From the NCBI GenBank assembly GCA_036504215.1, contig DASXVO010000005.1:102486-166485 (forward strand): DNA of 64,000 bases, written 5' to 3'. The notes below the pieces were generated by a model. That model did no database searches. It had not been told where the DNA came from and worked only from the letters and a program-made list of their open reading frames with translations. Source of the DNA: Vicinamibacterales bacterium (lineage in GTDB: Bacteria; Acidobacteriota; Vicinamibacteria; Vicinamibacterales; Fen-181). Shown piece after piece: positions 42,979 through 50,317 of this stretch. Numbering within the stretch: the first letter of the stretch is position 1; the number at the start of each line of letters is the position of its first letter. Made by a program: the position numbers and the translations under genes.

Positions 42979-43650
42979 ATGATTCGTGCGATCTCCCGTC
43001 CCTCCTTCCTCCTCGCCGTCATTCTCGGCTGCGCGGTGGCGCTGTCGACACCCGCGACGCCGGCCGGCTCTGTGTCAGCCCAGTCTTCCGCACAGTTGAC
43101 GCCCGAGCTGCAGAAGCTGCTGAGCCAAATCAAGCAGGTGGACTCCGGGCAGTTGGCCATCTCGGAAGAAGACGGCCGATTCCTCAGGGTGATGGCGGCT
43201 ACGAGCCGCTCGCGGCGGGCGCTCGAGATCGGGTCGGCCAGCGGCTACAGCGCCATCTGGATCGGCCTCGGCCTGCGGGAGAGCGGGGGCCGCATGGTGA
43301 CGATCGAGTACGACGCGCAGCGAGCCAAGGAGGCGGCGGAGAACATCCGCCGCGCCGGCCTCGCCGACATCGTCCAAGTGGTGCAGGCCGACGCGTTCAA
43401 GGAGATCCCGAAGCTGCCGGGCACGTTCGACTTCGTCTTCCTCGATGCCTGGAAGAAGGACTACAGGCGCTTCCTCGATCTGGTCGTGCCGCGGCTCGAT
43501 CCGGGCGGCCTCTTCCTCGCCCACAACGTGGTGAACAAGGGGAAGGAGATGCCCGATTTCCTCGAAGCGATCGAGAAGAGCCCGGCACTGCTCACGGCCA
43601 TCGTCACGCCCTCGGGCGAGGGCATCTCGATGTCGTACAAGCGCAGATAG
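42979..43650 (+). CDS. O-methyltransferase-fold protein with apparent signal peptide
   Basis: About 223 residues. Residues 40-220 match the O-methyltransferase family 3 / COMT-type fold: RALEIGSASGYSAIWIGLGL (motif I), MVTIEYDAQRAKEAAENIRR, VQVVQADAF, FDFVFLDAWKKDYRRFLDLV and GGLFLAHNVVNKG. The metal-binding Asp of the family would lie in FLDAWK. It begins with a hydrophobic stretch (FLLAVILGCAVALSTPATPAGSVSAQ) that looks like a cleavable signal peptide or lipoprotein signal. This is odd because S-adenosylmethionine is cytoplasmic. Either the segment is a membrane anchor or the protein is exported and does something else. Confidence 0.8.
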   Translation: MIRAISRPSFLLAVILGCAVALSTPATPAGSVSAQSSAQLTPELQKLLSQIKQVDSGQLAISEEDGRFLRVMAATSRSRRALEIGSASGYSAIWIGLGLRESGGRMVTIEYDAQRAKEAAENIRRAGLADIVQVVQADAFKEIPKLPGTFDFVFLDAWKKDYRRFLDLVVPRLDPGGLFLAHNVVNKGKEMPDFLEAIEKSPALLTAIVTPSGEGISMSYKRR

Positions 43651-43675
43651 TCGCGCCGTGACCGGCAGCCTCGTG

Positions 43676-44194
43676 CTACTTCTTGGGCGCCTGGTGTTGC
43701 ATCATACCGCGACGACCGGGCCCGCCCGGCCCCATTCCCATCGGCCCGAAGCCGATGCCCTGCTCTCGCGCGATCTTCTTCTGATCCGAGGTCAGCACCC
43801 CCGCGACCTTCGCCATCGTGTCGATGTGGGAGTCCATCATCTGAGCCTGGAGCTGCTGAATCTGCGCGGCGATGGCCTTGGCGGCCGTCACGTCGGGTGA
43901 GTCGCCGAAGATCGCAGCCTGCAGCTTCTTGTGCAGGTCGCCCATCGCGTCGGGCTGGCGCTGGTGCTGAGCCTGCTGATCCGCCATGATCTGGTGAATC
44001 TGGGTCTTCTGTTCCTCGGTGAGGTTCAGCGCCGCGAACGGCCCGCTCCCCATCGGTCCAGGCCCGCCGTGCCGCATGCCGGCGCCCTGCCGGTGCATCA
44101 GCGTGCCCTGGGCACCCTGCTGCTGCGCGGTCACCATTGCCGCGATCGACACCACCATCGCCACCGCCATCACCGTTCCAATCAGTCCTCGCAT
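43676..44194 (-). CDS. Spy/CpxP-like periplasmic LTxxQ protein (copy B)
   Basis: A 172-residue exported protein. The signal peptide MRGLIGTVMAVAMVVSIAAMVTAQ is followed by Gly/Met-rich flanks and an all-helical core with the LTxxQ signature twice: LNLTEEQKTQIHQIM and GVLTSDQKKIARE. Spy/CpxP proteins are periplasmic chaperones or envelope-stress sensors. The Met/His-rich segments (MHRQGAGMRHGG and GPMGMGPGGPGRRGMMQHQ) could bind copper or other metals. It lies downstream of the ECF sigma/anti-sigma cluster, 151 bp after the first Spy-like gene. GAGGAG precedes the ATG. Confidence 0.85.
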   Translation of the reverse strand: MRGLIGTVMAVAMVVSIAAMVTAQQQGAQGTLMHRQGAGMRHGGPGPMGSGPFAALNLTEEQKTQIHQIMADQQAQHQRQPDAMGDLHKKLQAAIFGDSPDVTAAKAIAAQIQQLQAQMMDSHIDTMAKVAGVLTSDQKKIAREQGIGFGPMGMGPGGPGRRGMMQHQAPKK

Positions 44195-44345
44195 GGTCGT
44201 CTCCTCTGCCTGGTTGATCTGTACCTGTTCGTCGTGTCTTCAACACCGAGACCGCAAAGCCCGCGGAGATATTCCTGTGTGCCGTCTCCGCGAACACCGC
44301 GTGCCCGGCGTCGTATCGTGATCCACCTATCCGCCTATCCGCCTG

Positions 44346-44825
44346 CTACTCCGGCGGGTGCCGCATCCCTCCTCCTGGCATCGCGTGCAGCGCTGGCGCC
44401 AGTTGATCGAACCGCTGTTGCTGCTTGGCATCGAGCAGGCCTCGGATCTCGGCACGGAGCGCTTGCTGCTCGTCCCGCATCCGACCCTGCATCTCGGTGC
44501 GGATGGCATCCAGGCGTCCACGCCGCTCGTCGAGGATCGCGCGGAGTTTCTCGCGCTGTGCGGGCGTCAGGTTGAGTTCCTCGTTGAGCCGGTCGTGCAA
44601 CCAGCCGGGCCGAGGCATCATCTGTCCCCGCCCGGCGCCGCCCATCCGGCCCGGACCGCCGCCCGCCCCGGGCATCGGGACGCCCATTCCCATGCGCCAC
44701 GGCCGGCCGGCAGGATGGAGGACGTAGCGGTCCACGATCACCCCGCCCGCACCACCGGCGAGCGCGACGAGCACCACGAAGAGGACGAGCCACACCATCG
44801 ACTGCTTACCGAGCATCGCGCTCAC
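44346..44825 (-). CDS. Spy/CpxP-like membrane-anchored LTxxQ protein (copy A)
   Basis: A 159-residue protein. The N-terminal helix (MVWLVLFVVLVALAGGAGGVIV) may be an uncleaved anchor. A Met/Gly/Pro-rich segment and a helical core with ELNLTPAQREKLRAILDERR follow. Such proteins often appear as the third gene of ECF sigma/anti-sigma operons for envelope or metal stress. The start overlaps the end of the anti-sigma gene by 20 bp, so it is in the same operon. Confidence 0.85.
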   Translation of the reverse strand: MSAMLGKQSMVWLVLFVVLVALAGGAGGVIVDRYVLHPAGRPWRMGMGVPMPGAGGGPGRMGGAGRGQMMPRPGWLHDRLNEELNLTPAQREKLRAILDERRGRLDAIRTEMQGRMRDEQQALRAEIRGLLDAKQQQRFDQLAPALHAMPGGGMRHPPE

Positions 44826-45330
44826 CTCCAGCGGCCTTCGTCAGTTGCTCGCCGAGCAGCGAAGCGAGCACCTCCTCGTCGCTCACGTCCGGACGCAGAG
44901 CGGCCACCGCCCCTGTCGTGCCGCCCGTCCCAGTCTCGCCGCCGAGCGCCCAGGCCTCGATCGCGTTGGTGGCCTGGGCCGACGGGCTCGACTCGCCGGG
45001 CGCCTGGTTCCCGATCAGCAGCGCCAGCACCGTGAGCGCCGCCGCAACCGGGAGCGTCCATTCGGCATATCGCCGCCAGTCCATGCGCGACAACGGCCCG
45101 CTCGATTCATCCGCGGCTACGCGGGCGAGAACGCGGGCGCTGAAGTCGCCCGGCACACCAACGGCCGGTCGTGCGGCCAGTACCGACCGGGTCGTGCCGT
45201 TGGCCTCTCGCAGCGCGTGACACTGCCTGCAATTCTCGACGTGGGCGCCGAGCGCCGCCCGCTCCTCGCCGCTCAGTCCGCCGTCGGCGTCGCGCACGAT
45301 GAGCGATTCCGCCGCGTGACAGGTGAGCAT
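44806..45330 (-). CDS. Anti-sigma factor with zinc-finger (ZAS) domain
   Basis: A 174-residue single-pass membrane protein. The N-terminal cytoplasmic domain has the zinc-binding pattern H-x3-C-x2-C (GAHVENCRQCHAL, residues about 29-40) and should bind the ECF sigma factor encoded immediately upstream. One transmembrane helix lies at residues about 92-108 (LPVAAALTVLALLIGN), followed by a periplasmic Gly/Thr-rich tail. The ATG overlaps the sigma-factor stop (TGATG). Release of the sigma factor by proteolysis or a conformational signal is known for the family but not shown here. Confidence 0.9.
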   Translation of the reverse strand: MLTCHAAESLIVRDADGGLSGEERAALGAHVENCRQCHALREANGTTRSVLAARPAVGVPGDFSARVLARVAADESSGPLSRMDWRRYAEWTLPVAAALTVLALLIGNQAPGESSPSAQATNAIEAWALGGETGTGGTTGAVAALRPDVSDEEVLASLLGEQLTKAAGGERDAR

Positions 45331-45929
45331 CAGCGTTCTCCCTTCCGCCGCGGCCCCGGCTCGGCATCTCCGGGCTCGCCGCCCACGAGCGTCGACAGCA
45401 TGGGCCGAAGCCGGGCACGGCCCCTCGCGATCCTCGACATCACCGTTCCGATCGGCACTCGCAGCACGTCCGCGATCTCCTTGTACTCGAGGCCCTGGAT
45501 GTCGCGGAGCGTCACGGCCACCCGAAAATCGGGGGGCAGGCGCCTCAGCGCACGATCGATGGCGTCCCGCCGCTCGGTGGCCCGCTCGAAGTCGTCCGGT
45601 GCCGCCAGGTGGTCGAGCGCGTCTGCCGCCTCTACTCGTTCCTTCCGGCAAAACCAGTCCAGGAACGACCGTCGCGCCATGTGACCCCGGATGACATTGA
45701 GGGCGACGGCGTAGATCCACGTCCGAAAGGTGCTCTCGCCGCGAAAACCCTCGAGCCCCTTGTACACCTTCACGAATACGTCCTGGGCCAGGTCGTCGGC
45801 GTCCACGTCGCTCGCCGTCAGTGCCCGGGCGAGGTTGAGGATCACCGCCTGGTAACGGCGAACGAGGCCGGCAAATGCCTCCTGGCTTCCCTCGCGGGCC
45901 TGCTCGACCAGTTCGCAGTCAGGATCCAC
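45330..45929 (-). CDS. RNA polymerase ECF-type sigma factor
   Basis: A 199-residue group-4 sigma factor. Region 2 has AQDVFVKVYKGLEGFRGESTFRTWIYAVALNVIRG. Region 4 has LPPDFRVAVTLRDIQGLEYKEIADVLRVPIGTVMSRIARGRARLR, a standard helix-turn-helix. It starts with GTG 45929 after GGGAG. The next gene is its anti-sigma factor, followed by two Spy-like proteins, a typical envelope-stress operon. A GGAACC-N15-GTC promoter upstream suggests autoregulation. Confidence 0.93.
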   Translation of the reverse strand: MDPDCELVEQAREGSQEAFAGLVRRYQAVILNLARALTASDVDADDLAQDVFVKVYKGLEGFRGESTFRTWIYAVALNVIRGHMARRSFLDWFCRKERVEAADALDHLAAPDDFERATERRDAIDRALRRLPPDFRVAVTLRDIQGLEYKEIADVLRVPIGTVMSRIARGRARLRPMLSTLVGGEPGDAEPGPRRKGER

Positions 45930-45967
45930 TCACACGCTCCCTGCCCCCTGTTTCGTTAGACCGGGCT

Positions 45968-45991
45968 GACACCGATTCTATTCCCGGTTCC
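45968..45991 (-). promoter_or_regulatory. ECF-type promoter (GGAACC-N15-GTC) of the sigma/anti-sigma operon
   Basis: On the minus strand GGAACC (45991-45986) and GTC (45970-45968) are separated by 15 nt, equal to GGAAC-N16-GTC, the classical ECF/sigma-E spacing. It lies about 40 nt before the sigma start, so autoregulation is inferred. Confidence 0.5.
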
Positions 45992-46055
45992 CTCTTGGCG
46001 GCTTTCCGGTTACCATTCGCGTTTCACGCTCCCCGCGACCACCCAAGGACCACAG

Positions 46056-48188
46056 ATGATTCGACGTCCCTTCGGAGCCCCGGCTGCCGGTCTCGTGCTG
46101 GCTGTCCTGTTGACCGCTCTCTTCCCCACGATTCGTGCGCAGGCACCGCTGGCCGACCGGTGCGTGGTGCCCGCGTCGATTCGCGATGCCGTCGTCGACG
46201 AGTTCTCCGGCGAACGGGCGATGGTTCACGTGCAGATGCTGGCGGCCAATCGCGGCCGTCTTCCCGAGGAGTTCAGCGGCGCGTTCGTCGAGACGACCTA
46301 TATCGAGAAGGAGGCAACGCGGGCCGGTCTCTCGGATGTGAAGGTGGACTACTTCCCCGCCAGCGACGCCTGGCAGGCCGATGAGGCCGAGTTGTGGATG
46401 GTGCAGCCCGTCGCCAGGAAGCTGGCCAGTCTCACGCAGGTGCCGGCGGCGCTCGCGGCCGGCAGCGCCAGCGCCGACGTCGAGGCCGAGATGGTCTATG
46501 TCGGTGCGGGGCGGGACGAGGATTTCGCGCGCAGGCCGGTGACCGGCACGATCGTCCTCGGTAGCGGCTCTGTGGGCAGCCTGTTCCCGCAAGCGGTCAC
46601 CGCGGGCGGCGCGCTCGGCGTGCTCGGCACCGGCAGCGCGGGCGTGAGCGCCAACTCCGCCGGATACACGCTCGATCAAATCGGATGGCAATCGGTCTCG
46701 CCGAAAGACAAGGGCGGGTTCGGCTTCGTGCTCTCGCTCCGGCAGTTTGCCGAGCTTCAAGCACTCGCGGAGAAGGGGACCAAGGTGGTGCTGCGGGCCC
46801 GCGTCCGCACGCGGCGCCTGCCCTATCGGATGAACGTCGTCTCCGCGAGGATCCCCGGTTCGGATCCGGCGGCAGGGGAACTGCTCCTCGTCGCGCACGC
46901 GTTCGAGAACCTCGGCACACCTGGCGCCAACGACAACTGCACCGGCGTCGCCACCGTGCTCGAGGCGGGCCGTACGCTGTCGCGCCTCATCGCCACCGGC
47001 CGCCTCGCTCCACCCCGTCGGAGCATTCGCTTTCTCTGGGTTCCCGAGATCGCCGGCTCGAGGGCGTTTCTCGAGCAGAATCCCACGCTCTCTCGGACGC
47101 TCCTCGCCGTGTTGAACTTCGACATGACGGGCGCGGATCTGAAGAAGACGGACACCTACCTGCGGCTGAAGATGACGCCGGATTCCAGGCCGAGCTACCT
47201 GAACAGCTTGATCGGCAACCTGCTGCAGTTCGTCGACCAGACGGAGATCCGCACGCAGACCGGCAACAACGGGATCTTCAACTACCGGATGGTCCCGTAC
47301 ATCCCCGCGAGCGATCACGCGGTGTTCCTCGACGCCGGCATTGCCGCCATTCAGTTCAATCACTGGCCCGACAATTTCTACCACAGCAGCGGCGACACGG
47401 TCGCCAACGTCGATCCGACCGAGATGAAACGGGTCGGCGTGACCGCGGGATCGGCCTTCTACTATCTGGCCAACGCCGGACCGCTCGAAGCGCAGCAACT
47501 GGCGTGGGAGGCCGAAGCGGCGGCTGAGAAGTGGGTCGCGGAAGTCGCACGCCAGAGCGTCCGGCTGTTGGGCGATGACGCCTCTCGTCTGGCCGAGCGC
47601 GACAGCGCCATGCGGAACAAGGTTCACGGTGCCTTCGCGCGCGGACGCGGCGATATCGAGTCCGTGCTCTCGCTCGCCAGGACGCCGGAGGTTGCCGCGA
47701 CCGTCACCTCACTCGTCTCGACGCTCGAAGTGGCTCGCGACGCCCAACTCCGGAAACTCAACGTTGTCTACCGTGAGACCGCCGCACGCCTTGGCGTGAA
47801 GCCCGTCCCGTCAACCCTGACCGACGAAGAACGCCAGTGGGCGCTCGTCGTTCCGCGTCGTGTGCCCAAGCCCGCCGCGGCGGACAGCGAACGTTCGCCG
47901 GACCCGATGGGCCCCCGCCGGGGCGGAGAGCGCACGCGCCCGCGGGGCCTGCCGGGGCTCTCGGCCTCCGAGGTGGCCAGCTTCGTCGACGGGACCCGCA
48001 GCGTGCTCGACATCTACAACCTCGTGCGGGCCGAGTACGGTAACGTGACGACGAGCAATCCGGACTTCAAGTTCGCGTGGGTGATTACACCCGAGTCGCC
48101 CGACGTCGAACTCGGAGCGGTGGCAGGCGTGCTGCAGGGTCTCGAGAAGACGGGCACGATCGAGATGGTCAAGCGAGCGTCGAAGTAG
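46056..48188 (+). CDS. M28-family zinc metallopeptidase, exported
   Basis: A 710-residue protein. The signal peptide (GLVLAVLLTALFPTIRAQ) is followed by a PA-like insertion and the M28 catalytic domain. Likely zinc ligands are His in LLVAHAFENL, Asp in GANDNCTGVATVLE, Glu in FLWVPEIAGSRAF, Asp in NFDMTGADL and a distal His in FNHWPDNFYHSSGDT. The DN-CTG and SSGDT motifs are typical of M28 aminopeptidases. The C-terminal 200 residues are an extra helical region, so the protein is longer than most M28 peptidases. It is divergent from the sigma-factor operon. A periplasmic or secreted aminopeptidase is likely. Confidence 0.88.
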   Translation: MIRRPFGAPAAGLVLAVLLTALFPTIRAQAPLADRCVVPASIRDAVVDEFSGERAMVHVQMLAANRGRLPEEFSGAFVETTYIEKEATRAGLSDVKVDYFPASDAWQADEAELWMVQPVARKLASLTQVPAALAAGSASADVEAEMVYVGAGRDEDFARRPVTGTIVLGSGSVGSLFPQAVTAGGALGVLGTGSAGVSANSAGYTLDQIGWQSVSPKDKGGFGFVLSLRQFAELQALAEKGTKVVLRARVRTRRLPYRMNVVSARIPGSDPAAGELLLVAHAFENLGTPGANDNCTGVATVLEAGRTLSRLIATGRLAPPRRSIRFLWVPEIAGSRAFLEQNPTLSRTLLAVLNFDMTGADLKKTDTYLRLKMTPDSRPSYLNSLIGNLLQFVDQTEIRTQTGNNGIFNYRMVPYIPASDHAVFLDAGIAAIQFNHWPDNFYHSSGDTVANVDPTEMKRVGVTAGSAFYYLANAGPLEAQQLAWEAEAAAEKWVAEVARQSVRLLGDDASRLAERDSAMRNKVHGAFARGRGDIESVLSLARTPEVAATVTSLVSTLEVARDAQLRKLNVVYRETAARLGVKPVPSTLTDEERQWALVVPRRVPKPAAADSERSPDPMGPRRGGERTRPRGLPGLSASEVASFVDGTRSVLDIYNLVRAEYGNVTTSNPDFKFAWVITPESPDVELGAVAGVLQGLEKTGTIEMVKRASK

Positions 48189-48204
48189 ACAGGCGGGTCT
48201 TGTG

Positions 48205-48879
48205 ATGGTGTTCTCGCCGGCCTCGCGCGGGCGTCTGACTCGCCGGGATATCGGCCGCTTTCCGGGCGACACGCTATTCGATCGCCTGGGCCGGGCCCTG
48301 TGCGAGGCGGGGTGCCTGCCTCGCAAGGAACTGTACGAGGCGTGGGAGATGGCGCGTCGGGTGCGCCGGTTGTTCCGCGGCGGGCGCGTCGTCGATCTGG
48401 GGGCCGGTCACGGCCTGCTCGCGCAGGCCATGCTGCTCCTGGACGACTCCTCGCCGTGTGCGCTCGTGGTGGACAAGACGTTGCCGCCCTCGTGCGCAAA
48501 GGTGCACGAGGCGCTGCTTCAGGTCTGGCCGCGCCTGTCGGGGCGCGTCTCGTTCCTGGCCACGTCCATGGACGACGTTGAGTTGTTCGCGACCGACGTC
48601 GTCGTTTCCAGCCACGCGTGTGGGCGGCTGACCGACGTGATTCTCGATCGCACCGTCGCGTCACAAGCGCGCGTCGCCGTCCTCCCGTGCTGTCACAACC
48701 TCGCCGCCGGAGATGCCGGCAATTTCACCGGGTGGGTCGCCGGCCCGCTTGCCATCGACATCACGCGCGCGTGGCGTCTCCAGCAGCACGGCTACCGCAT
48801 CTGGACCGAGACCATCCCGGCCGGCATCACCCCAAAGAACCGCCTGCTGCTTGCAGCACCACGGGCTAGAACCGGATGA
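48205..48879 (+). CDS. Methyltransferase-fold protein (Methyltransf_32-like)
   Basis: About 224 residues from ATG 48205 (GTG 48202 is adjacent). Motif I is GGRVVDLGAGHGLLAQAMLLL. TDVVVSSHACGRLTDVILDR and VAVLPCCHN resemble the HACG/PCCH pattern of the TRM13-like Methyltransf_32 group that acts on RNA in eukaryotes. The bacterial role is not established. The 3' end overlaps the convergent HtrA-type gene by 14 bp. Confidence 0.72.
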   Translation: MVFSPASRGRLTRRDIGRFPGDTLFDRLGRALCEAGCLPRKELYEAWEMARRVRRLFRGGRVVDLGAGHGLLAQAMLLLDDSSPCALVVDKTLPPSCAKVHEALLQVWPRLSGRVSFLATSMDDVELFATDVVVSSHACGRLTDVILDRTVASQARVAVLPCCHNLAAGDAGNFTGWVAGPLAIDITRAWRLQQHGYRIWTETIPAGITPKNRLLLAAPRARTG

Positions 48880-50065
48880 CCGCCTTTCGCGCGGCGATCG
48901 GGCCACCCGTCAGCGGGACTGCCCCGAGCGGGTTTCCCACGCGTCGTCCCGGCAGATCCGACGGCAGGATCGGACGCTCAGTGACCACGACGTCGATCCG
49001 CAGCGTCTTGGAGTCACGAAACACAGCCATGCGGAGCGTGTCGCCGATCTTGACGCTCTTCAGCGCGGACTCCAGCTTGCCGGGTCCGTCAACGCTGCTG
49101 CCGTTCAGTTCCGTGATGATGTCGCCGCCCAGAAGGATCGGCTGGCCTCCAATCGTCAGTTCGAACTCGCCATCCTGGATGTCGGCCTTCTCCGCCGGGC
49201 TCCCCGGCTCGACCGCTTCCACGAGGAAGCCGTCGGCCAGCGGAATGCGCAGCAACTCCTTCAGCGCGGGCACGACGAACTGTCCCTGCACGCCGACCCA
49301 CGACCGAATGACCCGCCCATCCCTCATCAGTGCGGGCAGGATGCCCTTGACCAGGTTCACCGGCACGGCGAATCCGATGTTCTGGGCGTCGGGAACGACG
49401 GCCGTCGTGATGCCCGCCACGTCACCACAGCGATCGACCAGCGGCCCGCCCGAGTTGCCGGGGTTGATGGCGGCGTCGGTCTGAATGAGCGGCTCGGTGA
49501 GGGAGAACGACGGCCCCGGCAGCATGCGATTCACGGCCGAGACGATGCCGCGCGTCAACGTCTGGTTCAGGCCGAGCGGATTCCCGATCGCGTACACCTC
49601 GTGTCCGACGTCGAGCCGATCGGAGTCGCCGAAGCGCGCCACCGGCAGGTCGCCAGACGCCGGCGCCTGGATGCGGATGACGGCGATGTCGAACACGGGG
49701 TCGGCGCCCACGAGTTGCGCCGTCAGGAAAGCACCGTTGTCGAGCGCCACGGTGATGATCTGCCGACCGAAGACGACGTGCGAGTTCGTCACGATGAGGC
49801 CGGACTTGTCGAAGATCACTCCAGATCCGGACACACGCTGGATACGATGATCGATGTCGTATGGGTTGATCGAACTCGCGTTGATCAACACCACCGACGG
49901 CGACACGCGCCGATACAACTGCGCGAGCGTCTCCTGGCAGGGAGCGGCGCCCAAGGCCTGAGCCGATCCGCCGTCAGCCTGCGCCGCGAGCGCCCCACTG
50001 GCCCCGGAGATCCAGAGCACGCCGGCGAGGACGCCGGCCGCCAACCGAGATTCGTTGCGCATCAT
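48866..50065 (-). CDS. HtrA/DegP-like serine protease with one PDZ domain
   Basis: About 399 residues from ATG 50065, chosen because CGGAGGC precedes it and the signal peptide begins there (MMRNESRLAAGVLAGVLWISGASGALAAQ). A longer frame reaches 50212. The trypsin-like triad is visible: His in VTNSHVVFG, Asp in DPVFDIAVIRI and Ser in INPGNSGGPLVD. A single PDZ domain follows (VEAVEPGSPAEKADIQDGE ... GDIITELNGSSVDGPGKLES). It is a periplasmic quality-control protease or chaperone. An in-frame cysteine pair (CQETL and VDRCGDV) may form a disulfide. Confidence 0.92.
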   Translation of the reverse strand: MMRNESRLAAGVLAGVLWISGASGALAAQADGGSAQALGAAPCQETLAQLYRRVSPSVVLINASSINPYDIDHRIQRVSGSGVIFDKSGLIVTNSHVVFGRQIITVALDNGAFLTAQLVGADPVFDIAVIRIQAPASGDLPVARFGDSDRLDVGHEVYAIGNPLGLNQTLTRGIVSAVNRMLPGPSFSLTEPLIQTDAAINPGNSGGPLVDRCGDVAGITTAVVPDAQNIGFAVPVNLVKGILPALMRDGRVIRSWVGVQGQFVVPALKELLRIPLADGFLVEAVEPGSPAEKADIQDGEFELTIGGQPILLGGDIITELNGSSVDGPGKLESALKSVKIGDTLRMAVFRDSKTLRIDVVVTERPILPSDLPGRRVGNPLGAVPLTGGPIAARKAVIRF

Positions 50066-50317
50066 GCCTCCGAACGCGATCACTGTTCCGTGACCACTGC
50101 ACATTTCCACCGTATCACAGAGGCACGTTCCCTCCGCTCCACGCTGATCCCTCGCCCTCTCCGCCGTCCGAACGCCCGCGGCGGCATCCTGGGGGTCGGC
50201 TTCAGGGCGCACGGCTTCACGGAGGGCCGGCGCTCACGGTACAGCGGTACCTCGATGTATTGACCGAGACGTTCATGGTCCGGCATCTGCAGCCCTGGCA
50301 CGAGAACATCAACAGTC

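Noticed and set aside
45978..47627. 549-codon minus-strand frame opposite the M28 peptidase
   Set aside because: Shadow frame. Metal-ligand motifs lie on the plus strand.
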